DNA of 64,000 bases from Anaerolineales bacterium UBA6055 (GCA_002428985.1 DIYL01000053.1:233700-297699), one strand, 5' to 3'; shown: positions 10,261-19,366, numbered from the stretch's first letter. Made by a program: numbers and translations. The notes: generated by a model not told the origin, from the letters alone.

Positions 10261-10326
10261 ATAATTGATCCATATAATCAAATCTGAGGAACTCTCATAT
10301 AAAGAATTCCCCTTAGCAGTCATCCT

Positions 10327-11730
10327 CTATGGAATAACTTCAATAAAATGAGCACCACGCACAACTTGAATCTGTTGATCCGTACGTTCTAAAAACGGTT
10401 CTTCACCATCTGTATTGACATTCCAGAATTCAATATACCCCGGATTCATTGGATTTTCTCGCTCATTGTAGATCACAACAGCCAATGCATCATCATCAGC
10501 ATCAAAGGTCGCATGCTCTGGCAAAACACCTTCAAAGCCATAATCATTAACCCAAGTTAACTCACCAGTAGCATTATCAAAAGTTAGCAAAGTCAACGAG
10601 TTTAAATCACTACCCGGAATAAATGTCAGTGCATCAGGCAAATACGTTCGGCGCATATCCACAGTGACAATTATTGTACTGTCACTATTCACAGCAAAGC
10701 CCTCAGGACTTTGTCCAACTTCAACCCGCGATGTAACAGTATGATTACCATCTTCATCAAATTTGATTGCAATCATCTCGCCACGTGGATTGAGAATAAA
10801 TCCAAGTTGTCCCGATATAGCTTCCCAATTGATTTCTGTTGTGAGATAGTGGTTGCCATCTGCAGTAAATTCACCATATGAGATTGAGTTACCAAGTATC
10901 AAATAGTCGCCAATTTGCTGGAGATTGATTTGGCCATCATCATCTAGGATAACTTGAAAGAAAACAAGCTCACGTCGATTAATACCTACAGCCAGATAAT
11001 CTCCTGATGGATGCCAATCAACAGATGTCACTTCTTGCACAGGTTCACCCGCACTATCATTCAGAGAAAAATATTGATATGTGCTGCTATCGTCTAAAGT
11101 AACAACTGGTAAAATAGCCAATTGTTTTCCTGCTTCTTCAGTTCCAATAGCAACAAACTGTTCCCGCGGATGCAATGATAAATGAACCGGATTGTCAGCG
11201 ACATCGTAAGTGGTAGTTTCTTGTGTATTAAGATCAACAACTGTGAGAATACGACCCGTTGGTGGGTTTGCGATAATGTTTGGGTAGACTTCAACTGTGT
11301 CTTCAACTTCCCCAGCTGTTTCTACAATATATGCGCGGTTTCCATCGAGTGAAATATCCATCACTTGAGGCCATGAAGTTACAGAGTTGGAAACATAGGT
11401 TTCTTGCATCACAGGTGACTCAAAATTAAGTGGTAAATCGAATGTCGTCAATGTATCCACATCATCTGGCACTTGCATCAAGACCCCATTGGCATAAGCA
11501 GTCCCAACCATATCGGCATCGGATAAAACCAATAGTGCATCGCCATCAAACGAATTGACTGATGATGTAACAGGTGTAGATGATACGGGGTTGAGTAGTG
11601 ATCCTGAGTAGACATATATCACACTAACTAGAACTACAACAAGTCCTATAAGCACGAGAAGAGTTGTAAAAATATAGTGACTATATTTGCGACTTTCTTT
11701 ATATTTGTTTACAGATTCATTATCTGACAT
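10327..11730 (-). CDS. membrane-anchored beta-propeller protein
   Basis: The 467-residue protein has a short cytoplasmic N-terminus and one hydrophobic signal-anchor near residues 20-45 (FTTLLVLIGLVVVLVSVIYVY). A beta-rich ectodomain follows with recurring blade-like segments such as SLDGNRAYIVE, SLHPREQFVAIG, DWHPSGDYLAVGIN and SDSTIIVTVD. That pattern fits WD40/YVTN-type or lactonase-type propellers of six to seven blades. AAAGGATAATCTCA before the ATG is a good ribosome site. The ligand is unknown. It lies upstream of the macroglobulin gene in the same direction, but 208 bp away, so co-transcription is uncertain. Confidence 0.8.
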   Translation of the reverse strand: MSDNESVNKYKESRKYSHYIFTTLLVLIGLVVVLVSVIYVYSGSLLNPVSSTPVTSSVNSFDGDALLVLSDADMVGTAYANGVLMQVPDDVDTLTTFDLPLNFESPVMQETYVSNSVTSWPQVMDISLDGNRAYIVETAGEVEDTVEVYPNIIANPPTGRILTVVDLNTQETTTYDVADNPVHLSLHPREQFVAIGTEEAGKQLAILPVVTLDDSSTYQYFSLNDSAGEPVQEVTSVDWHPSGDYLAVGINRRELVFFQVILDDDGQINLQQIGDYLILGNSISYGEFTADGNHYLTTEINWEAISGQLGFILNPRGEMIAIKFDEDGNHTVTSRVEVGQSPEGFAVNSDSTIIVTVDMRRTYLPDALTFIPGSDLNSLTLLTFDNATGELTWVNDYGFEGVLPEHATFDADDDALAVVIYNERENPMNPGYIEFWNVNTDGEEPFLERTDQQIQVVRGAHFIEVIP

Positions 11731-11825
11731 TGAGATTATCCTTTCAAGTTATTGACATAAACTGATTAAATGATGATTAGAACCACAGTGGTGGTTTAGT
11801 CGAAGTGCGTTAGGACAATTTATGA

Positions 11826-12851
11826 TTACGTGATGATGTTAAAGTCGAACATACTCTCTGCGGTTGCCAGAACAGCTTCTTCGGCGGGACGTGGTTGCCA
11901 CCCTAAAATACGTTTAGATGTAGAGTTATCAACTCGACGATGTTGATTTAAATCTGGCACAATAGTTCGTATAGATGGATCAAAAATACTCATCATCCTC
12001 AGCATCCATGCAGGAGCTTGCCGTCTTGGGATAGTCGAGGTGCGCTCATTGAAGTGTTCGTGTAGTAGTTTTGCCATATCGTGTAGCCACAGGAAATTAG
12101 AAGACGCCATAAAACGACCCCCATTTGCGTTAGGATTTTCCATGGCAAGCCGATGTAGAACTGCAACATCCCTCACATCTGATGTCTCATACCCTAATGG
12201 TGGAACAAAGGGTAGACTACCATCTAACATCCGCTTAATAAGCTCAAGCGATGTATTGACAATAGGTTGAAGCATAGGTCCACAGACTAGTCCGGGATTG
12301 ACGGTAACAAGTTCAATATCTCCTGCCTTGTTTACATAGTCTCGTGCTTCACGTTCTGCAATCGTTTTACTCTGATTGTAGGGGGATACCGATGGATCAT
12401 TAATATCTGTCCAATCAGCCTCTGTATAGACATAATCCGATTGTTTCATTGGGGACCCGCATACAGCAGCTTGAGAGGAGGTCATTACTATACGCTGTAA
12501 GCCGGCTTTTTGTGCTGCTTTGATTACACGTAATGCGCCGTCTCGAGCTGGACGTATAATATCCTGTGGATCTTTAGGTTGAACAATGGGCAATGGTGAG
12601 GCTAAATGTAGTACATATTGACAACCTGCTAAGGCTTCCTCCCAGCCGTGATCACTTTCTAATGACAAAATATGATATTCAACATGTGCATCTGGCATAT
12701 GTTTATTTAATAACAACGACAGTTCATTAATGCGTTTTTGTGAGCGGACAGATGCTCGTATGGCATATCCTGCATTAAGCAAGTCTATAACGCAATGGGC
12801 TCCAATAAATCCTGAAGCACCTGTTACAAGAACTGTTGGTTTTGTTTGCAT
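11826..12851 (-). CDS. NAD(P)-dependent epimerase/dehydratase, dihydroflavonol-reductase-like
   Basis: The 341-residue extended-SDR protein opens with the Rossmann loop TGASGFIGA (Gly 11, 14, 17) and carries the catalytic YNQSK pair (Tyr158, Lys162) after the MTSS segment. The substrate-binding half is typical of dihydroflavonol-4-reductase-like and aldehyde-reductase-like enzymes, which reduce a carbonyl using NADPH; the substrate is not readable. GGAG 7 nt before the ATG supports the start. The gene diverges from a MerR regulator, and a perfect 14-bp palindrome lies between them, so MerR control of this gene is likely. Confidence 0.9.
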   Translation of the reverse strand: MQTKPTVLVTGASGFIGAHCVIDLLNAGYAIRASVRSQKRINELSLLLNKHMPDAHVEYHILSLESDHGWEEALAGCQYVLHLASPLPIVQPKDPQDIIRPARDGALRVIKAAQKAGLQRIVMTSSQAAVCGSPMKQSDYVYTEADWTDINDPSVSPYNQSKTIAEREARDYVNKAGDIELVTVNPGLVCGPMLQPIVNTSLELIKRMLDGSLPFVPPLGYETSDVRDVAVLHRLAMENPNANGGRFMASSNFLWLHDMAKLLHEHFNERTSTIPRRQAPAWMLRMMSIFDPSIRTIVPDLNQHRRVDNSTSKRILGWQPRPAEEAVLATAESMFDFNIIT

Positions 12852-12915
12852 GTATCTACTCCATTTGTCCGTAAACTTTTATAGATGGAAGGTTTATTTG
12901 TAAAATGGTAAAGTA

Positions 12916-12936
12916 TGAACCATGGTTCAGGGTCAA
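12916..12936. promoter_or_regulatory. perfect palindrome, probable MerR operator
   Basis: TGAACCATGGTTCA (12916-12929) is a perfect 14-bp palindrome. On the minus strand it directly follows TTGACC (12936-12931), a good -35 box pointing at the dehydratase gene. A dyad just behind the -35 box is the usual arrangement for MerR-activated promoters. It also lies 27 bp before the preferred merR start, so one site could serve both genes. Confidence 0.6.
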
Positions 12937-12956
12937 GAGCTTCTCATGAGGGACTT

Positions 12957-13304
12957 ATGTATATTCAGGAACTTGCCAAGACATTAGACATACCAGTCAG
13001 TACGATTCGCTATTACGAACGGAAGAATCTACTGACGGAGTCACATTTTTCTCGGAAGAGCAATAATTACCGTGTCTACAATGACAAAGCAATTGAGCGG
13101 GTCAGATTAATCCGAGCCGCCCAACAAGCAGGAATTACTCTGCGCGAATTACAAGACTATATTGATGAGTGGGAAGAGAATTCAATCAGCAATGAGCAAA
13201 AACGCGATTTCTTCAATCAAAAATTAGTCGAAGTCGAGCAACGTATTATCGGTCTAAATCAAGTCCGCCAATATATCATGACGAAGCTAGAAGGGTTGGA
13301 GTAA
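12957..13304 (+). CDS. MerR-family transcriptional regulator
   Basis: The preferred start is the ATG at 12957 (115 aa), preceded by GAGGGACTT. An in-frame ATG at 12915 would give 129 aa but would run the coding region through the palindrome. The winged HTH reads MYIQELAKTLDIPVSTIRYYE, with the family-typical RYYERKNLL and YRVYND segments. A helical dimerisation arm follows (IDEWEENSISNEQKRDFF). No conserved Cys ligands of metal-sensing members are visible, so a small organic or aldehyde-type signal is more likely than a metal; that is inference. It is divergent from the dehydratase. Confidence 0.9.
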   Translation: MYIQELAKTLDIPVSTIRYYERKNLLTESHFSRKSNNYRVYNDKAIERVRLIRAAQQAGITLRELQDYIDEWEENSISNEQKRDFFNQKLVEVEQRIIGLNQVRQYIMTKLEGLE

Positions 13305-13305
13305 G

Positions 13306-13324
13306 GGACACAAAAGCCGTGTCC
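13306..13324. terminator. short hairpin between convergent merR and eamA genes
   Basis: GGACAC (13306-13311) pairs with GTGTCC (13319-13324) around AAAAGCC. No clear T tract follows on either strand, so it is a weak candidate for a shared terminator. Confidence 0.35.
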
Positions 13325-13330
13325 TACTTA

Positions 13331-14245
13331 TCAGGAAACTGCGCTATTTTTGTCCTTCATTTGGGTCTGACGTATCTGAAAGACCAAAATCCCAATTGTT
13401 GCAATAACAAGTGCAATAATTTGGCGTGAAGATAATCCCTCACCAAGAAACACCCATGCGAGGATAGCTGTTTGCACGAGCATTGTATTGTTGATGATAC
13501 TGGATTCTGTAGCCGACAATACCTGAAGCGAGATGTTCCATAGTGTGAACGCAAATGCGGTATGCACTATTGCCAGCCATATAATAATCCCCCAACTTTG
13601 AAGGCTAAGAGGTTGCCATCCATCAACAAGTAATCCAATTATCAAAAGTACAACAGAGCCAATGCTCATACTAATGACGGTTACTTGGATGCCTGTCATA
13701 TCATGCTTACGATTGATAGAGCGGCCCAAAAGTGAGCTAATTGCATTAACAATCATGGTAATCAGCCCAATCCCTAATCCAAATAGAGCTGGTAACTCGG
13801 TTGGTAAGAAGTAAATCACTGTGCCGAGCAGAAATAACACCAATCCTATATATTGAAGTCGATTCGGATATTCATTGAGCAAAAAAATACCACCAACCGT
13901 CACGATAATCGGTGTAAAGTTAAGCAATAACGAAAATGTAGCAGCTGACAAATAACTCAGGCTGATGAATACCAGTCCCTGTGTCGCCGTATAATAGAAA
14001 AAGCCAAGAATCATCAACCGAATGAGGTTATGTCGGCTAACACTCATGAATGCTTGACGGTTTTCAGAAGATCGAAGTGTAATAGCGAGTAGGATTAGGG
14101 CTGCAATTGTATAGCGTAGTCCTGCAAATAAAAGAGGCGGAATATCATCTTGTAGACCTATTTTGATGAAGACCCACGAAAATGACCAAATAACGGTAAC
14201 GAAAAAAGCCAATAAGAGTGCTTGTAAACGCGATAGTGAAGCCAT
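13331..14245 (-). CDS. EamA/DMT-family transporter
   Basis: The 304-residue protein is almost entirely hydrophobic, with about ten helices in two fivefold halves, as in EamA (RhaT/YdcZ-type) drug/metabolite transporters. WSFSWVFIKIGL near the N-terminus and the paired PLLFAGLRYTIAAL segment are typical. Such proteins exchange or export metabolites across the inner membrane; the substrate is unknown. AAAGG before the ATG supports the start at 14245. It converges on merR with a 26-bp gap. Confidence 0.88.
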   Translation of the reverse strand: MASLSRLQALLLAFFVTVIWSFSWVFIKIGLQDDIPPLLFAGLRYTIAALILLAITLRSSENRQAFMSVSRHNLIRLMILGFFYYTATQGLVFISLSYLSAATFSLLLNFTPIIVTVGGIFLLNEYPNRLQYIGLVLFLLGTVIYFLPTELPALFGLGIGLITMIVNAISSLLGRSINRKHDMTGIQVTVISMSIGSVVLLIIGLLVDGWQPLSLQSWGIIIWLAIVHTAFAFTLWNISLQVLSATESSIINNTMLVQTAILAWVFLGEGLSSRQIIALVIATIGILVFQIRQTQMKDKNSAVS

Positions 14246-14657
14246 TGGAATTAACCTTTGCAGTTAGGTAAGCAAAAATAACACCAACTTACCCCCTCCA
14301 GGCTTTTATCCCTTAAAGGTGCGAGCTAACTAATGTAGCCTTCTGTCGCGCTTGGTCACTGACCTAATCTATAGCGGAACCCTAGCGACCCTTCGGTTGA
14401 TATGCAGATTGAAGATACTGAATAAGTTCGAGAATTTCAAGGAAGTAATATTTCAACTTCTTTGTCAAATATAAAGCGCATTATTTTCAACGATGAAACC
14501 TTGAAAACAGATGCCAAACATCATAGATTATTTCTGATAAATGACATGTATTCTTCCAATCTGTGCTCTTTTTGTCAAAGCTGACAGACAATTTATTAAT
14601 ATCATCGACAAATGAATTATAATAATCATACAGACAACTATTCAGTGAGGGAACACA
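14246..14657. other. 412-bp intergenic region with a possible promoter
   Basis: No open frame of substance was seen here. TATAAT at 14618-14623 lies 34 bp before the next plus-strand gene and is a plausible -10 box; the -35 match is poor. TTGTC (14572-14576) and GACAA (14587-14591) form a small inverted repeat just upstream. Nothing else is recognised. Confidence 0.4.
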
Positions 14658-14903
14658 ATGTTTTATTGGCTGATGTATGCCGCATTTGGAGCAATCGTTG
14701 GGTCATTCGGTACAGCTTTCATCCACCAAAAGACAGGCCGTGATGTACAAATGGGTGGGCTATTGGGTGCCGTTGTTGGTGCTGTCGGTGGCATTTTCTT
14801 TTTGATGCTACTATGGCTATGGCTTTACTATGATGGTGGTATGTTCCGCTCGGTTGGTAGATCATACAATGTACGGCGTAACTGGTACAACTGGTGGGCG
14901 TAA
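14658..14903 (+). CDS. small two-helix glycine-rich membrane protein
   Basis: The 81-residue protein has two hydrophobic helices, roughly residues 1-20 and 33-58, separated by a short HQKTGRDVQ loop. It is rich in Gly/Ala (GGLLGAVVGAVGG) and ends in an aromatic, basic tail (YNVRRNWYNWW). It resembles the GlsB/YeaQ/YmgE (transglycosylase-associated) type of small stress membrane proteins in size and glycine pattern, but the match is loose. GAGGG nine bases before the ATG supports translation. It stands alone. Confidence 0.65.
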   Translation: MFYWLMYAAFGAIVGSFGTAFIHQKTGRDVQMGGLLGAVVGAVGGIFFLMLLWLWLYYDGGMFRSVGRSYNVRRNWYNWWA

Positions 14904-15097
14904 TCTAATCATTAAGCAAACGGTTAAGGTGGGATACACTCTATATCCTACCTATCCAACATAAGTTTTTCCTCGCAGTCATCCTACACAACGAATTTGT
15001 AAACTTCGTAACTTGTTATCTAATCACTTTTTTGCTAACGTCCTCGTTGGATACATAGGATACCTTTCTTGCTGACAATTTATGGGACATATGTCGA

Positions 15098-15907
15098 ATG
15101 ACCGAATCCACATTACTGCAACACCGACACGATGACTATATAGAAGTAGTTACATTCAATCGCCCGCATGCACTTAATGCGATGGACATCCCCACCATGC
15201 AGATGTTCGCAGATGCAATAGATAATGTTGCTAATAACACTGATACCCGTGTGCTGATATTGACAGGCGCAGGAGACCGCGCATTTTCGAGCGGTGGTGA
15301 CTTGAATGACCTCGCTGACAAAAGCACAGAAGACGACGCGCGTCATTTCATCACAATTATGGGTGATGCGTTATTGAAAATGGAACAACTACCCATTCCA
15401 GTGATTGGTGCGATTAACGGGTACGCACTGGGTGGTGGCGCAGAAATTGCGCTAGCTTGTGATATGCGCATTATCGACGAAAAAGCACGACTCGGCATGG
15501 TGCAGATGCGGATGGGTGTAACCCCCGGTTGGGGTGCAGGACAACGACTTATGCGTTTAGTCGGGTATCCACGCGCAATGCAGATGTTATTACGTTCCCA
15601 TGTGATGCATGCGCCGGAAATCAAAGAATTAGGTTTGACTATGAATGTCGTTGACAAAGGCACCGCCCTCGACCATGCCCTTAGATTTGCCCGCCATATC
15701 GCCCAAAGCCCACCGGATACCGTGCGTGGTATCAAGGCATTATTGCAAGCTGGTTTACATAATCCATATGAAACCGCACTGACTATCGAGCGTGACATCT
15801 TCCCACCGCTATGGGCAGGTGATGCGCATGTCGATGCTGTCGAAAAATTTCTCCTTCGTCAAGAAGAATACGAAGCCGAAAAACGTGCAAAACAGAATGT
15901 GAATTAG
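15098..15907 (+). CDS. enoyl-CoA hydratase/isomerase (crotonase) family protein lacking both hydratase glutamates
   Basis: The 269-residue protein has the crotonase fold: RPHALNAM near residue 23, oxyanion-hole segment FSSGGDLNDL (63-72), and NGYALGGGAEIALA (108-120). In classical enoyl-CoA hydratase two Glu residues activate water (in PEI..LG and AMEM). Here the aligned residues are Gln136 (MVQMRMG) and Gln162 (AMQM). Hydration is therefore unlikely. The PGWG segment resembles ethylmalonyl-CoA decarboxylase-like members, so a decarboxylase or other CoA-thioester lyase is a better guess. It precedes a methyltransferase gene by only 10 bp, and the two are likely co-transcribed. Confidence 0.88.
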   Translation: MTESTLLQHRHDDYIEVVTFNRPHALNAMDIPTMQMFADAIDNVANNTDTRVLILTGAGDRAFSSGGDLNDLADKSTEDDARHFITIMGDALLKMEQLPIPVIGAINGYALGGGAEIALACDMRIIDEKARLGMVQMRMGVTPGWGAGQRLMRLVGYPRAMQMLLRSHVMHAPEIKELGLTMNVVDKGTALDHALRFARHIAQSPPDTVRGIKALLQAGLHNPYETALTIERDIFPPLWAGDAHVDAVEKFLLRQEEYEAEKRAKQNVN

Positions 15908-15917
15908 GGAGACTCAA

Positions 15918-16685
15918 ATGTCTGTATTTTATACAACCGTCGCTCGCTTTTATGATGCAGAGACAGGTGACAAAACTGATGATTTAGCAATGTACAGTCG
16001 TCTCGCAGAACAATACGAAGGCGATATTTTGGACATCGGATGTGGCACAGGGCGGGTGTTGATTCACCTCGCACAAGAAGGCTACACTGTTCATGGTATT
16101 GATAATGATCGTGCTATGTTAGATCGGTTAGATCGTAAACTGGAGATGATGCCACATCTACAAAATAACATCACCTATTATGATGGCGATGTGTTAACCT
16201 ATGAACTCGACAAAAAATTCAGTCTCATTCTGCTAACGTATAATGCGCTGATGCACTTTCAAGAACAAGAGACACAAATTCAACTCTTGGGGAAATTGCG
16301 TAATTGGTTAGCAGACGATGGTCTTCTGGTGATTGATTTACCCAATGCAGGTGATGTCTTTGGTAGTCAAGATACCGACTCGATCTTAATGGAACGGACA
16401 TTCCTCGAGCCAGAATCAGGGCATCTAGTGATGTTACAATCGGTGAGTTATTTGGATCGCGTCACACAAGTGTTGCATGTTGATTGGATTTACGATGAAA
16501 TGGATGGTGACGGTATTGTCAAACGGCTGATTGCCCCTCACCAACTACGATATTATTTTGAGCCGGAAATTCGCTTATTGTTGCGCGTATCAGGATTCAA
16601 AGTCGATGCGATCTATGGCAGTACAGACGAAGAGCCATTCGAAGAAGGTGCAGAGCGTATGATTGTGTTTGCGACGCTTACATAG
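15918..16685 (+). CDS. class I SAM-dependent methyltransferase
   Basis: The 255-residue protein carries motif I ILDIGCGTGR (Gly-rich loop 41-45) for S-adenosylmethionine. An acidic residue at the end of strand beta2 follows (HGIDNDRAM), then a YDGDVLTYEL segment for adenine contact and a post-motif LILLTYNALMHF. The C-terminal half (LHVDWIYDEMDGDG, HQLRYYFEPE) is usual for small-molecule methyltransferases of the ubiE/tellurite-resistance-like group; the substrate is unknown. GGGAG lies before the start, 10 bp after the crotonase stop. Its last 8 bases overlap the convergent acylphosphatase gene. Confidence 0.88.
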   Translation: MSVFYTTVARFYDAETGDKTDDLAMYSRLAEQYEGDILDIGCGTGRVLIHLAQEGYTVHGIDNDRAMLDRLDRKLEMMPHLQNNITYYDGDVLTYELDKKFSLILLTYNALMHFQEQETQIQLLGKLRNWLADDGLLVIDLPNAGDVFGSQDTDSILMERTFLEPESGHLVMLQSVSYLDRVTQVLHVDWIYDEMDGDGIVKRLIAPHQLRYYFEPEIRLLLRVSGFKVDAIYGSTDEEPFEEGAERMIVFATLT

Positions 16686-16974
16686 GTCTTGTGTAATAAC
16701 GAATGTTGAACCCGCTAAATTCTCCAGTCGCAGGTGCGTTACTCAAGCTTTCTATAGTATCAACTCTAGCTAATGGTGGCACCTGCCATAGATATTTTTG
16801 AAACACAGCCAGTTGGTTTTCTGTACCCTCAGCTAATGTCTCAACTGCACCATCACGCCTATTTAAAACCCAACCTGTGATCTGTAAATCATCCGCTTTA
16901 AGTTTTGTATGATAGCGAAAGCTAACGCCCTGTACGCGACCATTAATCACAACATGTAAACGCAATAATTCCAT
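16678..16974 (-). CDS. acyP: acylphosphatase
   Basis: The 98-residue protein matches the acylphosphatase family along its length. The phosphate-binding loop GRVQGVSFR contains catalytic Arg20, and WVLNRRDG contains catalytic Asn38. The enzyme hydrolyses carboxyl-phosphate bonds such as acetyl phosphate or carbamoyl phosphate in the cytoplasm. Its 3' end overlaps the end of the methyltransferase gene by 8 bp in tail-to-tail orientation. Confidence 0.92.
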   Translation of the reverse strand: MELLRLHVVINGRVQGVSFRYHTKLKADDLQITGWVLNRRDGAVETLAEGTENQLAVFQKYLWQVPPLARVDTIESLSNAPATGEFSGFNIRYYTRPM

Positions 16975-17070
16975 CCGACGTTATCCCTCCGCAAATAAGT
17001 TCAGTGTAGACAGGTTCTAGAATCAGGGTAGCATAGAAGCCAGCCTTGTTCAAAATAGTTGGAGCGTACG

Positions 17071-17904
17071 ATGCGCTTTTTGTGGTTGCCCATCATATTT
17101 ATCATAGTAAGCTGTAGTGCGTTACCATCACCACCAACACTCACCCCCATGCGGGACTTATCCGCCCCAACGCTGGTTATCAGCCCGACGCCTATCATTC
17201 GGTCATCCGGCGAGTTATATCCAACAGACGAAGGCGTTTTTGTCGGTCAGACGAATCCAACACAAGCAATCCTACCTGTTGATTCTGAACCTGTACCTAT
17301 ACCACAAGTCGATGATGATTTGGGTAATGTAGTCAATGTGGTATTAGAAGATGGAAGTGTCTTGCAAGGAGATTTCTATCCAAGCACAGAACCTAGAAGT
17401 GCGGGTATCCTCATCGTCGGGATTGATCGATCTGCATGGGGAGATTTACCAGTCGAATTACAGCGAGCTGGTTTCACGGTATTGGTGATGGAGACAGGGT
17501 TAATTCCACAGGCAGGACATGTTGATACAATGCTCAAGACATTTATTAATCTCGGGAGTGTTGACCCAGCAAGAGTCGGCGTAATTGGCGGAGCGCAGGG
17601 CGCAGACATTGTCATGGTAGCTTGTGCATTTGATGAACTCTGCGATGTCGTCGCGTTACTAAGTCCGTTAACTCGCGATACTTTATTGAATGTGATCCCA
17701 AGTTACGGTACACGTCCGTTGTTAATTGCAGCCAGCAATCAAGACCCAGAATCGTATCCTGTCGCGTTAGCTTTATCACAAACCACACAAGGAGACACAC
17801 GCTTTATCGAAGCAAGTTCGGGGCGTGGGTCAAGCCTCTTACAATTCCAAACCGAATTAATTAGTGAATTGGTCGTGTGGTTTTCCACCTATTTAAATGG
17901 ATAA
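17071..17904 (+). CDS. lipoprotein with alpha/beta-hydrolase-like domain and Ala at the nucleophile position
   Basis: The start is taken at ATG 17071 with GGAG at 17061-17064; the frame is open to a TTG at 17059. A short signal ends in a lipobox (IIVSC), so the mature protein is probably membrane-anchored outside. A Pro/Thr/Ser-rich linker follows. The fold core resembles dienelactone-hydrolase-type domains (AGILIVGIDRSAWGDLPVELQRAG), but the elbow reads GVIGGAQGAD where active enzymes have GxSxG. The nucleophilic Ser is thus replaced by Ala. The C-terminus keeps a SSGRGSSL turn in place of the usual GSGHG. It is likely a non-catalytic binding protein. Its stop overlaps the start of the next lipoprotein gene. 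Confidence 0.75.
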   Translation: MRFLWLPIIFIIVSCSALPSPPTLTPMRDLSAPTLVISPTPIIRSSGELYPTDEGVFVGQTNPTQAILPVDSEPVPIPQVDDDLGNVVNVVLEDGSVLQGDFYPSTEPRSAGILIVGIDRSAWGDLPVELQRAGFTVLVMETGLIPQAGHVDTMLKTFINLGSVDPARVGVIGGAQGADIVMVACAFDELCDVVALLSPLTRDTLLNVIPSYGTRPLLIAASNQDPESYPVALALSQTTQGDTRFIEASSGRGSSLLQFQTELISELVVWFSTYLNG

Positions 17905-19279
17905 CGCTATTGCACAGCCTACGAAATCCACTATACTCACATTTATGTCACGATATAACTTTTTCATATTCGCACTTATCTTATTAATTACGGCGTGTCA
18001 GTCACAAACACCGCTACAGACTGTCCCGACCGATATTCCCTTTCCGACAATGACGGCAGGTAGTGCTTTCTCTGGCGATTTACCGTCGAACGAAATTCTC
18101 GTCAGTAATGAACAACTGGCAAATCCAGCGACAATTGAAGCTAATGCCGCCCGCCCCTCACCAACGCCGAATCTGCGTTCGTGCCCAGCAGAATCTGGAG
18201 GATTATCGTTGGCAGTTTTACCAGATACCGCCTCAGATGCGAATGATGCCATCGCTAATTATCTGACATTGGGGGGCACACTGACCGATTTAGAAGATCA
18301 ATTATTGAACGACTGGGAAGTACTCGGTGACGAAGGCTATATTCGCAGTGATACCGATTTAACTGGCGAAGGTATGCCGGATGTAGTTGTTGCGTATACT
18401 GGACCAACAGACCTTGGTGTATTAGGGATTTTCACCTGTAGCAATGGACAATATATCCCCCGTTATCAGATTGTGACCGAAGGAGAAAGCCCACCTAATT
18501 TGACATGGTTAGGTGATCTCAATCGGAATGGACTCAATGATTTGGTCTTTAGCGCACTTGCCTGTGACGAAGACAATACCTGTGAATACACCACACAAGT
18601 GGTGACATGGGAACGTGATCGCGGACGATTTGTAAACTTGGTTGATGGGCGCATCACAAGTTTTAGCATCCCTACGCTAAATGACATAGATAATGACGAT
18701 GTTGCTGAGATTGTCGTCGCATTAGATAATCGCGGTTCATCAGATACGGGTCCGTTGCGCACCGGGATCAATATCTATGACTGGAACGGCTCAATATATA
18801 CCCTATCCATAATACAACTCGATCCACCCCGTTTTCGGATTCAACTGGTGCATCAAGCTGATAGACTATTTGGACGCTTACAACCCGACCAAGCAGCCGA
18901 TTTGTATCTGCAAGCCCTCGATGAAGAAGAAGATTTAGGCTATTGGTTTAATAATGGCGAGACAATCTTGACCGCTTATCTATTGTATCGGCTAATTTTG
19001 ACATATAGCTTCAGCGGCGACTTCGAGACACGGGAAACAGTGGTCAATGCTTTACAGGAAACCTATCCTATCGAAGCAGATACCGACCCTGCCGATTTCC
19101 CTGTCTATATCGAGATGGCATATGCGTTCCTTTCAGGGTGGGAAGCGACAAACAACCTGTCAAATGCCTGTTCGTTAGTACAAGCTGTGATTGATAGTCG
19201 CCCTGAGGCAATTGAGTTATTGAACCGTTATGGTAGTCGTAGTCCGCAATATACAGAGTCTGATTTATGTCCATTTTAA
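17897..19279 (+). CDS. lipoprotein with FG-GAP/VCBS-like repeats
   Basis: The longest form starts at ATG 17897, overlapping the previous stop (ATGGATAA), which fits translational coupling. An in-frame ATG at 17945 would give a more typical short signal but has no clear ribosome site. The lipobox is LLITAC, so it is probably a lipoprotein. The middle holds FG-GAP-like units with calcium-type loops (SDTDLTGEGMPDVVVAY, LGDLNRNGLNDLVFSA, LNDIDNDDVAEIVVAL), suggesting a propeller. The C-terminal third is helical with TPR-like character. It follows the other lipoprotein and probably shares its transcript. Its role is unknown. Confidence 0.75.
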   Translation: MDNAIAQPTKSTILTFMSRYNFFIFALILLITACQSQTPLQTVPTDIPFPTMTAGSAFSGDLPSNEILVSNEQLANPATIEANAARPSPTPNLRSCPAESGGLSLAVLPDTASDANDAIANYLTLGGTLTDLEDQLLNDWEVLGDEGYIRSDTDLTGEGMPDVVVAYTGPTDLGVLGIFTCSNGQYIPRYQIVTEGESPPNLTWLGDLNRNGLNDLVFSALACDEDNTCEYTTQVVTWERDRGRFVNLVDGRITSFSIPTLNDIDNDDVAEIVVALDNRGSSDTGPLRTGINIYDWNGSIYTLSIIQLDPPRFRIQLVHQADRLFGRLQPDQAADLYLQALDEEEDLGYWFNNGETILTAYLLYRLILTYSFSGDFETRETVVNALQETYPIEADTDPADFPVYIEMAYAFLSGWEATNNLSNACSLVQAVIDSRPEAIELLNRYGSRSPQYTESDLCPF

Positions 19280-19366
19280 ATGTTGGATCATCAGTGACAT
19301 CCATTGGGATTACTACTACACCAATCAAATTTATAGACAAATTATTGTAGAAAGCAGAAAGTGTGT

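Noticed and set aside
14246..14657. Possible tRNA or small RNA in the intergenic gap
   Set aside because: No T-loop GTTCGA-type sequence or cloverleaf pairing could be found.
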